Below are positions 15,372 through 23,849 of a stretch of DNA of 64,000 nucleotides, piece by piece. The notes beneath the pieces were generated by a model. That model made no database searches. It was not told the DNA's origin and saw only the letters and a program-made list of their open reading frames with translations. The translations under genes and the position numbers were made by a program. The stretch is from Candidatus Brocadia sp. WS118 (GTDB taxonomy: Bacteria > Planctomycetota > Brocadiia > Brocadiales > Brocadiaceae). The DNA lies in the NCBI GenBank assembly GCA_007618135.1, contig PHFX01000001.1:1-64000 (forward strand), written 5' to 3'. Position 1 is the stretch's first letter. Each line of letters starts with the position of its first letter.

Positions 15372-16247
15372 ATGGGCGTACAGGCAAAACATATCTATCA
15401 AGTTGAGTTGACCAATCTTTGCAATCTGAAGTGTTCGTATTGCCCGATTCCTACATCGAAACGTCAGAAAGGTTACATGAGCGAAGAGGTATTTCAAAAA
15501 GTATTGAACTACATGACAAAAATCGGGCAAAAATTATTAATATTACATAATTTCGGCGAACCATTGTTACATCCGGATTTGGAGCGCTTTGTCTTCATGG
15601 CGTTTCATTGTGGTTTGTTGCCAGGTTTTTCCACCAACGGTTTGCTTTTAACAGAAGAGAGATTTGGTGCCCTGGTGGCTGCTGGACTACATTGGATGTG
15701 TATCTCGATACACAACAGGGAGGCTGCGGAAAAATATCGTCATTTTTTGCCTTACGCACGAAAAAAAGGGGTGGTGCTTTTTGCTAGAAATTTTTCAGAC
15801 ACCTCGTACCTCCTGGACGAAAGCACGAATGTTCCCCTTACGGAAAAACACGATTTTGCAGGAACTGCGCCAAATCTCAATGCGAAAAACACTGGCCGCA
15901 ATGGATATAAACATTGTGATTTTCTGCTGAGCAACTACTATGTTGTATTGTGGAACGGTACAGTAGTTGCCTGCTGTAACGATGAAGGCGGGCTCACCCG
16001 GCTAGGGCATATTGATTCGATTGAGACCATATCCCATAAACCGAAGTACCCGCTATGCGATAATTGCGCCGGCGGACTCTACCACAACGACTTTCTCTTC
16101 AAGGAGCGATTCCTTGCACGTCGGTTTCTGTTCGGTAAGCATCCCTTTGGCAGGCATATGGTTGCCAACATCTTTTATTTAATAGAATTTTTAAAGAATT
16201 CCAAACATTCCATTTCTGCTATGGTACAGAAGAGACATACATCATGA
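15372..16247 (+). CDS. radical SAM protein with SPASM-like C-terminal cysteines
   Basis: Protein of 291 residues. The 4Fe-4S motif C17-x3-C21-x2-C24 (LCNLKCSYC) follows the ELTN strand, and the GEP motif (FGEPLLHP) and STNG are typical of radical SAM enzymes. The C-terminal part has ACCNDEGG and LCDNCAGG, which look like a reduced SPASM/Twitch auxiliary cluster site. No precursor-peptide gene is visible nearby. It lies 81 bases after the GNAT gene inside the glycan locus, so a carbohydrate or lipid modification is more likely than RiPP maturation. Confidence 0.85.
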   Translation: MGVQAKHIYQVELTNLCNLKCSYCPIPTSKRQKGYMSEEVFQKVLNYMTKIGQKLLILHNFGEPLLHPDLERFVFMAFHCGLLPGFSTNGLLLTEERFGALVAAGLHWMCISIHNREAAEKYRHFLPYARKKGVVLFARNFSDTSYLLDESTNVPLTEKHDFAGTAPNLNAKNTGRNGYKHCDFLLSNYYVVLWNGTVVACCNDEGGLTRLGHIDSIETISHKPKYPLCDNCAGGLYHNDFLFKERFLARRFLFGKHPFGRHMVANIFYLIEFLKNSKHSISAMVQKRHTS

Positions 16248-16327
16248 CAGGATCAACAAAAATGGTGTGAGTTAAAAACATTATCTCTCTAGCAATCGTA
16301 TAACATTGTTTATTATTAATTATATTT

Positions 16328-17977
16328 ATGAAAACCAAAAAGGTAATGGTAATAGGGATAGATGGGGGCACGTTCGCCGTTATATTGCCGCTCATAAAAA
16401 AGGGTAAATTGCCTCATTTGGCAAAATTGATCAATACTGGCGCATGGGGAGAGCTCAAATCTTCTATTCCTCCTGTGACGCCACCTGCGTGGGTTTCTTT
16501 TATGACTGGACAGGGACCCGGCAAACATGGCATTTATAATTTTACATCCCACACTTTCGACTTAACGCAGGAGTTTGACAGAAACCTTGTCTCTTCAAAA
16601 TCGATCAAGACTCAAACCCTGTGGCATATCCTGGGTGATCAGGGAAAGAAGATGCTTCTCGTAAATATACCCACTACCTATCCAGCTTTCAAAATTAATG
16701 GAATTATGATATCCGGACTTCTGGCGCCAGACGAATCCTCTGATTTTGTTTATCCTGAAGATATGAAGCAGAAAATCGTTGGGATGGGTTACAGAGTGGA
16801 TAGAACGCCAAATATCCATGAGGTGCTTAAAAATAGAAAGCTTTGGCTTGAGAGAATTTTTGATACCGATGAGAGGCGCCATAACGTGACACTTCAATTG
16901 CTCGGGAAATATCCCTGGGATGTCTTTATGGTCGTATATAGTGTTACGGATAGGGTCTCTCATTTATTTTGGCATGAACAAAACGCGCCCGGTGTTGACG
17001 AAGAGTTTGCTTCTGCAGTAGAACGGGCATATGTACGGGTGGATGAGAGGATTGGTGATTTATTAAAATTTACCGATGAAGAGACACTTGTGTTTGTTAT
17101 GTCTGATCATGGTTTTGGGCCGAATGAGGAATCTATATCTATGAATAAATGGTTGTATGACGAAGGCTTCCTTAGACTTAAAAAACCCGAGTGCTTTTCA
17201 TTTCTCAGACGTTTAAAATTACATAAGAAAAAGATTCCCGTTGAAAGGATTCTCCAAAGGTTTGGTGTTGGCAGCCTATCGAGGATAATACCTCAGAAAA
17301 TAAATACTTTCCCTGTTCCCGTGTTAAGAGGTACCAATGAATCGCCTTTTTATCTGGTTGACTGGCAAAATACGGTTGCGTATGCCCACAATTGGGGGAT
17401 TTATATTAACCAAAAAGGGCGTGAAAACCTCGGGATTGTAAATAGTTCCGATTATCACGACGTACGGGGAAAAATTATTACCCGATTGAAAGAGTTAAGA
17501 GATCCCGTGTCAGGTAAAAAAATTATTGACGAGATTTTCCTGAATGAGAAAATATATCAGGGCCCTCTGGCTAAATACGGACCAGATTTAATGTATAGTT
17601 TCAGGGATTTTCTTTACCTTCAGAATAACGCCTTTCATTTTAAGCAGCTTTTTACCGCTAACAAAGAAGGTAGTCACAGAATGGAGGGGCTATGTATGGT
17701 TTCAGGCAAAGTAATCAAGAAAGGGATTCATATACGAGGGGCAGAGATAATCGATATTGCACCAACTCTGCTTCACTCTATGGGATATCCAATTCCGGGC
17801 GAGATGGATGGCAAGGTACTGACAGATATATTTGAAGATACTTTTTTGAAAGATAACCCCCCGGAATTTGAGAAAGCAGGGAGAGAATATCAAGCGGAAG
17901 TTGAAACTGATGTGTTTAATGATGAAGAGCGGCAGAAAATTATGGCAGATTTGCGTGGGCTTGGGTATTTAGATTAA
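16328..17977 (+). CDS. cytosolic alkaline-phosphatase-superfamily enzyme (type I phosphodiesterase), paralog 1
   Basis: Protein of 549 residues without signal peptide. The metal-site pattern is complete: Asp12 in GIDGGTF, putative nucleophile Thr51 in SIPPVTPPAW, TDRVSH (Asp/His), SDHGFG and a late GSHRMEG His. This matches type I phosphodiesterase/nucleotide pyrophosphatases, which hydrolyse or transfer phosphoester groups. It is followed 66 bases later by a paralog with the same layout. The lack of an export signal suggests action on cytosolic nucleotide-sugars or lipid-linked intermediates. Confidence 0.85.
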   Translation: MKTKKVMVIGIDGGTFAVILPLIKKGKLPHLAKLINTGAWGELKSSIPPVTPPAWVSFMTGQGPGKHGIYNFTSHTFDLTQEFDRNLVSSKSIKTQTLWHILGDQGKKMLLVNIPTTYPAFKINGIMISGLLAPDESSDFVYPEDMKQKIVGMGYRVDRTPNIHEVLKNRKLWLERIFDTDERRHNVTLQLLGKYPWDVFMVVYSVTDRVSHLFWHEQNAPGVDEEFASAVERAYVRVDERIGDLLKFTDEETLVFVMSDHGFGPNEESISMNKWLYDEGFLRLKKPECFSFLRRLKLHKKKIPVERILQRFGVGSLSRIIPQKINTFPVPVLRGTNESPFYLVDWQNTVAYAHNWGIYINQKGRENLGIVNSSDYHDVRGKIITRLKELRDPVSGKKIIDEIFLNEKIYQGPLAKYGPDLMYSFRDFLYLQNNAFHFKQLFTANKEGSHRMEGLCMVSGKVIKKGIHIRGAEIIDIAPTLLHSMGYPIPGEMDGKVLTDIFEDTFLKDNPPEFEKAGREYQAEVETDVFNDEERQKIMADLRGLGYLD

Positions 17978-18043
17978 AGTTTTAAATCTATTGAACAGCA
18001 AGAGAAGAGTAGTGAGGTGAATAAGGAGATGCTACAATAAATT

Positions 18044-19717
18044 ATGAATAAAAACAAGGTTTTTGTGATAGGGATAGATGGCGGAACATTCGATATAATC
18101 CTTCCCATGATAGAAAGAGGAGAGCTTCCGACTATAGCTTCCTTTATGGAAAAAGGGGTATGGGGGAATCTTTGTTCAACAATTCCTTCGGTAACGGTAC
18201 CCGCATGGATATCGTGCGTTACCGGTATGAATCCAGGGAAATTTGGCCTCTTCTACTTTACCGGCAATTCACACTTCTATGACGAAGGCTGTATACAGGA
18301 CGCAACCAAGGTGAAGGCAAAATCGATATGGCATTTGCTATCCGATCATCAGAAAAAGAGTATCATTGTTAATGTCCCTTTTACTGTCCCTCCTGCAAAC
18401 ATACATGGAGTTATGGTTGCTCTCAGAGGTTTAACGGTCGGTTCATCCAAGAAATTATTGAGCACCCATCCGCCGGAGCTGGAGGAACAGATAATGAAAA
18501 CTTTTTTCCTGGATGAGGCGATACATGAATTTAAAAGATTTAGTAGCGCCGAAGGACGGCTGACTCAAGAAGTTGCTTTAAACAGGTGTATCGAATTAGG
18601 AAGTATTATAACAGAAAAAACGAGGGATGTTTGTCTGTATCTGTTGAAAAAGTATGATATGGATTTTTTTATGTCTGTATTTAGATCTACAGATTGGTTA
18701 CAACACTATTTCTTCGGCTATACAGATCCTCATCACCCTTTATATACGGAAGAATTATTTAAGAGATACGGGAACGTGATACAGAAGGAATATCAAAGGG
18801 TAGATTCTGCTCTTGGGGATATTCTGAATGAAGTGCAAGATGCAACGATTATTCTGCTTTCAGACCATGGCGGCGGTCCTCTTTACAGTTATTTTTATGC
18901 CAATGTATGGTTAAGACAAAAGAACCACCTTAAAATCATAGGAAATAGAACGAAACCTTCTTTACACTGGGAAAAAACACCTCTTACTAAATGCCTTTCA
19001 AAAATTGGAGTAAAAACTAAATTTTTTCAAAACGTGAAAATTCCTGTTCTCAGAAAAATCTTAAATCCAGCATATAAAGAGATTGACTGGAGCAGAACTA
19101 CGGCTTATGCGACAGCGATCGGGATAAATATAAATCTAAAGGGGAGGGAACCCTGTGGAATTGTCAGTGAGAGTGATTATGATTGCATATGTGAGAAGAT
19201 TCGGGATGAGCTTTACCAACTAAAGGACAATGCTGGCAGGGAAATAATTGATACGGTCTATAGACGAGAAGAGATTTATTCAGGACCATATGTGAATGAA
19301 GCCACTGACATTATTTATTTATTTAAAGATACTCATTATGTTCCTCAGTTAGATGTTTTTTATCCGGGTATTTTCCAGGAAATACCCTTGAACACAACAA
19401 TTACTGGTCAACACATAAGCAGCAAAGTAGATGGCATTATCATGATGAAAGGCCCTACTATTAAACCAGGTTCAAAGATAAACGATGCCCACATTATGGA
19501 TATAACACCAACCATTCTTTATCTGATGGGATTGCCTATACCGAAAAACATGGATGGCCGCATCTTAACCGGTTTTTTGAAGGAAGAGTTTATTGCTAAG
19601 AATCCGCCGGTTTATTCGGACCCAGGCGAATTACCACATTGGGAGAATGCAGATATGACGCAGGAAGAAGAAAGCATGGTAAAGGACCAACTAAAACAGC
19701 TTGGTTACCTGTCTTGA
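18044..19717 (+). CDS. cytosolic alkaline-phosphatase-superfamily enzyme, paralog 2
   Basis: Protein of 557 residues that parallels the preceding gene: GIDGGTF with Asp12, Thr51 in TIPSVTVPAW, STDWLQHYFF, SDHGGGPL and GQHISSKVDG supply the expected metal ligands. The C-terminal regulatory-looking segment (DITPTILYLMGLPIPKNMDG) is shared with paralog 1. There is no signal peptide. The two are clearly diverged, so not a recent duplication. A further broken copy of the 5' end follows at about 19771. Confidence 0.85.
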   Translation: MNKNKVFVIGIDGGTFDIILPMIERGELPTIASFMEKGVWGNLCSTIPSVTVPAWISCVTGMNPGKFGLFYFTGNSHFYDEGCIQDATKVKAKSIWHLLSDHQKKSIIVNVPFTVPPANIHGVMVALRGLTVGSSKKLLSTHPPELEEQIMKTFFLDEAIHEFKRFSSAEGRLTQEVALNRCIELGSIITEKTRDVCLYLLKKYDMDFFMSVFRSTDWLQHYFFGYTDPHHPLYTEELFKRYGNVIQKEYQRVDSALGDILNEVQDATIILLSDHGGGPLYSYFYANVWLRQKNHLKIIGNRTKPSLHWEKTPLTKCLSKIGVKTKFFQNVKIPVLRKILNPAYKEIDWSRTTAYATAIGININLKGREPCGIVSESDYDCICEKIRDELYQLKDNAGREIIDTVYRREEIYSGPYVNEATDIIYLFKDTHYVPQLDVFYPGIFQEIPLNTTITGQHISSKVDGIIMMKGPTIKPGSKINDAHIMDITPTILYLMGLPIPKNMDGRILTGFLKEEFIAKNPPVYSDPGELPHWENADMTQEEESMVKDQLKQLGYLS

Positions 19718-19770
19718 CAGGAAGAGTTCGATGCCCGCATTAAAAAAGCCAATACCAAACAAATTTTTTA

Positions 19771-19860
19771 ATGAAAATAACGAAAAAAAGAGCGTGACGC
19801 TTTGACGTTATCCTTCCAATGATTGAAAAGCAGATATATACCGCATTCTTTCAAGGAAAA
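19771..19860 (+). pseudogene. remnant of a third phosphodiesterase gene 5' end
   Basis: Starting at ATG 19771 and interrupted by TGA at 19795, the same frame resumes at 19801 with FDVILPMIEK. This is nearly identical to FDIILPMIER at residues 16-25 of the preceding gene, and the distance from the start is only slightly shorter. It ends in unrelated sequence. This looks like the decayed start of a former third paralog. Confidence 0.65.
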
Positions 19861-19897
19861 TGAACTTTTAAGCTTTGAGTTAATTTAAGGAGTGTAC

Positions 19898-21382
19898 ATG
19901 GTTATTTTTCAAGAAGTCAAGGGAAGAAACAAAATATTTCTCTTTTTCCCGAAGCTCGATCCCACGGAATCGAGCGCGGCTAAAACATGGGAACCTATTT
20001 CCGCGATAACCTTAGCAGGGCATCTTATAAATAAGGGATTTTCCGTTGAAATCTATGATAGTCGAACTCGAGATGATCTTGAGGATACCCTGGCAAAGAA
20101 TAAGGATGATTTGCTTTGCGTTGGAGTCAGCGCAATGGCAGGATATCAAGTAGTCGATGGCTATAATTTTTCCAAATATATAAAAGAACATTTTCCTCAC
20201 ATACCGGTGATATGGGGTGGTTGGTATTCATCAATTGTACCTGACCAATGCCTTGAAAGCCCATATATTGATATCGTGCTTAAGGGACAAGGAGAAGAAC
20301 TTCTCCCCGAAATTGCTGCCAAAATAAAAACTGTTACCCCGATCGATGATACAACTGGAATTTCTTTCAAGCAAAACAACAAAGTTATCCATAATTCTAC
20401 TCGACCTTTGGAAGATTTGAATAACTTTTTGCCTGTCAATTACAAATTGCTCGAAGAATCCCGTTACACCATTAGTGAAGGCATTTTGCATTATATTTCA
20501 AGCGTTGGATGCCCCTACGCCTGCACTTTCTGTGGCGTTTCTGCCTATTTAAAGCGGAAATGGTATGGCCTAAACCCCGAAAGAGTTGTGAGTGAAATAA
20601 AAGGACTTTATGAAAAGTATCAATTGAATGAAATAATATTTTTTGATAGTACCTTTTTTGTAAATCTTGAAAGAGCAAAGGAAATTATGAAGGGATTTGT
20701 CCGTGAAAATTTAAAGTTCAGGTGGTTTGCAAATTCCTATGTAAATCAAGTAGTTAATTTTGACGACGAAATGCTTGCACTCTTGCAGGAGACCAACTGT
20801 TACTGTATCGAATTAGGTATAGAAAGTGGCTCAAAACGGATCAGGGAGCTGTTTCAGAAAAATTTTAGTGACGATACTATCAACAAAGCACTTGAAATGC
20901 TCAGCAAAATCAATATTTCTGTAAAAGGGAATTATATCATTGCCCCCCCTAATGAAAAAAAGGAAGATTTTCTGGCAACAATACGCTCCATGACCCGCGT
21001 AAAAAAAGCGCACCCAAACAATATCCTAGCTTTGTACCAGTATACACCTATTCCTGGTACACAACTTGGGACTTATGAAAAAGAAGAAAAAAAGATGTTA
21101 TTGCCAAAAAGCATTGCGGAGTGGAGTGACTACTATATTTATATCTCGAAAAACTTGACTTCGCCCTGGTTGTCAGAAAAAGATGAACTAGGTCGTCAAC
21201 CTGTTTTGCTTTATTTTAAATTGGCTTTTATGGAACCGCAGAAACACGGAAGAATAATAGCTTTCCCATTAAAAGTGATCCGGAGATTAGCAGCATTCCG
21301 GCTAAGGCACGAAATATTTATACTGCCTATCGAATGGTATCTCTTTCGGGTTCTTAAGTGGTTCTTTAGGAAACTATTTTGA
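19898..21382 (+). CDS. B12-binding-type radical SAM protein (BchE-like)
   Basis: Protein of about 494 residues. Residues about 15-140 form a Rossmann-like B12-binding domain (AGHLINKGFSVEIYDSRT, LLCVGVSAMAGYQ, VIWGGWYSSIVPDQCLES, GQGEELL). From about 200 a radical SAM domain carries C205-x3-C209-x2-C212 (GCPYACTFC), ELGIESGS and APPNEKKEDF. The DxHxxG cobalamin motif is not visible, as in many BchE-like proteins. The start at 19898 has AAGGAG 6 bases upstream, one of the clearest ribosome-binding sites in the locus; an in-frame GTG six bases earlier overlaps it. Likely a methylase or rearrangement enzyme of the glycan or a lipid; substrate unknown. Confidence 0.85.
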   Translation: MVIFQEVKGRNKIFLFFPKLDPTESSAAKTWEPISAITLAGHLINKGFSVEIYDSRTRDDLEDTLAKNKDDLLCVGVSAMAGYQVVDGYNFSKYIKEHFPHIPVIWGGWYSSIVPDQCLESPYIDIVLKGQGEELLPEIAAKIKTVTPIDDTTGISFKQNNKVIHNSTRPLEDLNNFLPVNYKLLEESRYTISEGILHYISSVGCPYACTFCGVSAYLKRKWYGLNPERVVSEIKGLYEKYQLNEIIFFDSTFFVNLERAKEIMKGFVRENLKFRWFANSYVNQVVNFDDEMLALLQETNCYCIELGIESGSKRIRELFQKNFSDDTINKALEMLSKINISVKGNYIIAPPNEKKEDFLATIRSMTRVKKAHPNNILALYQYTPIPGTQLGTYEKEEKKMLLPKSIAEWSDYYIYISKNLTSPWLSEKDELGRQPVLLYFKLAFMEPQKHGRIIAFPLKVIRRLAAFRLRHEIFILPIEWYLFRVLKWFFRKLF

Positions 21383-21590
21383 AAATACTGGAGATAATAT
21401 TTCTGCCTATCATATATCTGTTATGGGCAGGTATTCAGCAGATCCAGAGGTAAATTTTAAAAGGCGTTCCGTTTGACAATAACACCTTTTATCCCGCTAC
21501 TCATAGTTCAAGTTCAGAAAACGAGATGATGCGTGCGGGTAATTGAAACCGAGAAACCAAGAGAATCCTTAAGTGACCTGGATACGTTGA

Positions 21591-22364
21591 TTGAAAAGAC
21601 TTCTTAAATACATCTATAAACACCTTCTCCCCTCTAGGATAAGCCAATCCATAGACTTATTTGCCAACCTAAGAATGTCAAAGGTGGATGGTCTTCGCGA
21701 AAAGAAAGTTCTTGTGCTTGCCCCTCATCCTGACGACGACATCATCGGATGCGGCGGTACTCTCTATCAGTATCACCTGATGGGATCCGAGATCGTCGTG
21801 GTATACATGACTGATGGCAGAAAGGGAAATAACCGGCACAGGGAAGATGAATTGGTATGTATGCGGCAAGAAGAGGCCAAGAGGGCATCTAAGATTATTG
21901 GTGTCAACAGACTCATATTTCTCGATAACAGGGATACGGAGCTCTCTCCTTCTCCCAAAACTATCAAAGAGCTTTCCGAAATACTTGGTGACCTTAAGCC
22001 AGAGGCAATCTTCCTTCCGTTTTTTCTTGATAACCATCACGACCATATTGCAACCAGTCAGATATTCTTTTCAATATCAAAATCGTTTACTTCCTGCATG
22101 TGCTATTCTTACGGGATATGGACACCGCTGCCCACTTTTAATATAATTTCAGACATAACCACCTGTTTGCAGACAAAAATCATGGCTTTACACGAACATA
22201 AATCACAACTTGAACTCTTTAATTTTACAGAAGCTGTCAAGGGAATCGCGAGATACCATTCAGCAATGAGCGGTAGAGATGGATATGCTGAAATATTTAT
22301 CGCCTGTCCAGTGAATGAATATCAGAGGCTTGGAAAGGCAATAGGATGGCAGATACACCAATAA
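21591..22364 (+). CDS. PIG-L family deacetylase
   Basis: Protein of up to 257 residues with the zinc motif APHPDDDIIGCGG, the VYMTDGRKGN strand and the distal HHDHIATS motif, all expected for PIG-L/LmbE N-acetyl-hydrolases that deacetylate GlcNAc conjugates. The long frame uses TTG at 21591; an ATG at 21675 (MSKVDG) is closer to the family N-terminus and equally likely. About 200 bases upstream hold no recognised gene, only short broken hydrophobic frames. It precedes two GT4 genes, consistent with making an amino-sugar. Confidence 0.85.
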   Translation: MKRLLKYIYKHLLPSRISQSIDLFANLRMSKVDGLREKKVLVLAPHPDDDIIGCGGTLYQYHLMGSEIVVVYMTDGRKGNNRHREDELVCMRQEEAKRASKIIGVNRLIFLDNRDTELSPSPKTIKELSEILGDLKPEAIFLPFFLDNHHDHIATSQIFFSISKSFTSCMCYSYGIWTPLPTFNIISDITTCLQTKIMALHEHKSQLELFNFTEAVKGIARYHSAMSGRDGYAEIFIACPVNEYQRLGKAIGWQIHQ

Positions 22365-22424
22365 CGATCAGGCCATATAAACAAGGCGACACGTGCCTAT
22401 GGTAACATGGATGGGTTTTGAGGA

Positions 22425-23609
22425 ATGAAGGTATTGCACATGCATCATCTTTACCGGCCATTTGGAGGCGGAGAGCGGTATCTTCTTGACCTTTGCGATA
22501 TCCTGGAAGAAAAAGGACACAGAACAGTTATTGTCTCTTCCAAACACCCCGCAAATTATCATAGAGAAAACAGAAAGGAATTTTTTATAGAGCGTTCATT
22601 TGGGCTGCGGACAGGATATAAGATGTGGGGGGTGATTAACGGCATTGTAAAACAAGAAAACCCTGACATCATACATCTCCATGAAACATTCGTCTTTATG
22701 AGCCCCTTTATTATAAGGAGATTAATACACCTTAAACCAACGGTCCAAACGATTCATACATCGTTTTTCTTTTGCCCCAAAGATACAAAGATATTGCCCG
22801 GCGGGGATTTTTGTTATGATGCCATGGGAACCTGGTGCATAAGAAACGGTTGCATGCGAGAATTTAATTTACGCTTAGCCTTCAATAAATCATGGAGAAA
22901 TTGGGTTACGAGAAAAGTTGATAAGATAATTGTACCGTCTCATTATCTGAAAGAAGAGGCAATAGGAAACGGTATCCCGGCGGAAAAACTGGAAGTCATC
23001 CCACATTTTACCGGAAAGAATATCCAGGATGAATATGTGGAGACAGAAAGGGATTCCATTCTGTTTGTGGGCAGGACAGACCCGATAAAAGGTATCTGTG
23101 AACTGCTCCAGTCATTAAGCTTTATCAGAGATCGGACATGGAAGACATATATCGTCGGGCTGGGGGATGGACTGCAAAAATACGAAAAGATGGCGCATGA
23201 TCTGGGAATTAAAGAGAAGGTGGTATTTTTAAGCAACATTGATTATGCCGATCTGGATACCTATTATCAAAAGGCATCGATCGTTGTGTTTCCTTCCATG
23301 AGTCCGGAATCTTTTGGCCTTGTAGGAATAGAAGCCATGAGTTTTGGAAGGCCAGTTGTCGCCTTTGACGTTGGCGGTCCCCGGGAATGGCTTGTAGATG
23401 GAAAAACAGGGTTTCTTGTTAAACGAGGAGACGTAAAAGAATTCTCTCTACGAATTGAGCACTTGCTGGAAGACGCTTCCATGGCAAAACAGATGGGACT
23501 CGAAGGCCAAAGACGGGTAAACGAGCACTATCGTAAAGAAATACACCTTAAAAGACTTCTTTCAATTTATGAAGATGCAATACAAAAGAGAGGGCTGAAA
23601 GGCAATTGA
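22425..23609 (+). CDS. glycosyltransferase family 4
   Basis: Retaining GT-B enzyme of 394 residues: N-terminal HMHHLYRPFGGGERYLLDL with the GGGE acceptor-side loop, then the C-terminal nucleotide-sugar domain with LFVGRTDPIKG and the E-x7-E motif in ESFGLVGIEAMSFGRPVV. The cysteine-rich segment (FFCPKDTK, GTWCIRNGCMREF) also occurs in family members from polysaccharide loci. It starts 61 bases after the deacetylase. The sugar donor cannot be read from sequence. Confidence 0.88.
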   Translation: MKVLHMHHLYRPFGGGERYLLDLCDILEEKGHRTVIVSSKHPANYHRENRKEFFIERSFGLRTGYKMWGVINGIVKQENPDIIHLHETFVFMSPFIIRRLIHLKPTVQTIHTSFFFCPKDTKILPGGDFCYDAMGTWCIRNGCMREFNLRLAFNKSWRNWVTRKVDKIIVPSHYLKEEAIGNGIPAEKLEVIPHFTGKNIQDEYVETERDSILFVGRTDPIKGICELLQSLSFIRDRTWKTYIVGLGDGLQKYEKMAHDLGIKEKVVFLSNIDYADLDTYYQKASIVVFPSMSPESFGLVGIEAMSFGRPVVAFDVGGPREWLVDGKTGFLVKRGDVKEFSLRIEHLLEDASMAKQMGLEGQRRVNEHYRKEIHLKRLLSIYEDAIQKRGLKGN

Positions 23610-23616
23610 AAAAACG

Positions 23617-23778
23617 ATGTTGTCTAAAATTTTACCTGAATTGGCATTCCAAAAAATAGAAAGGCTGGACTTTGTCTTTATAGATGGTGACCGCTCCATA
23701 CTAAGCACTATCAGTAATTTTGCCGTTGTAGTAAATTATTTAAGGATAAACGGCATGTGTGCAATACGTTTTGCATAA
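23617..23778 (+). pseudogene. remnant of a SAM-dependent methyltransferase gene
   Basis: A 53-codon frame between two GT4 genes reads LPELAFQKIERLDFVFIDGD, then VVVNYLRINGMCAI. The IDGDxS followed about 20 residues later by a YLxxxGxCAI segment is the Methyltransf_24-type core (FVFIDGDHSY...YLKPGGICAIHD). The Gly-rich SAM site and everything N-terminal to it are absent and the frame stops before the usual HD motif. It is a fragment; the adjacent 23779-23849 holds no further recognisable part. Confidence 0.6.
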
Positions 23779-23849
23779 CTATTGTATTTCTTTAGACACG
23801 CATCGCCAATTTCAGGAGTTAACGATCGAAGTCGAGCAGGAAAGGTAAA

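Noticed and set aside
15372-21382. RiPP biosynthesis cluster
   Set aside because: Two radical SAM enzymes are present, but no precursor peptide, protease or RRE-type gene is seen, and the surroundings are glycan genes.
21383-21590. A small hydrophobic gene before the deacetylase
   Set aside because: Only about 24 codons in a frame overlapping the previous gene end, then unrelated short frames; no ribosome-binding site or family pattern.
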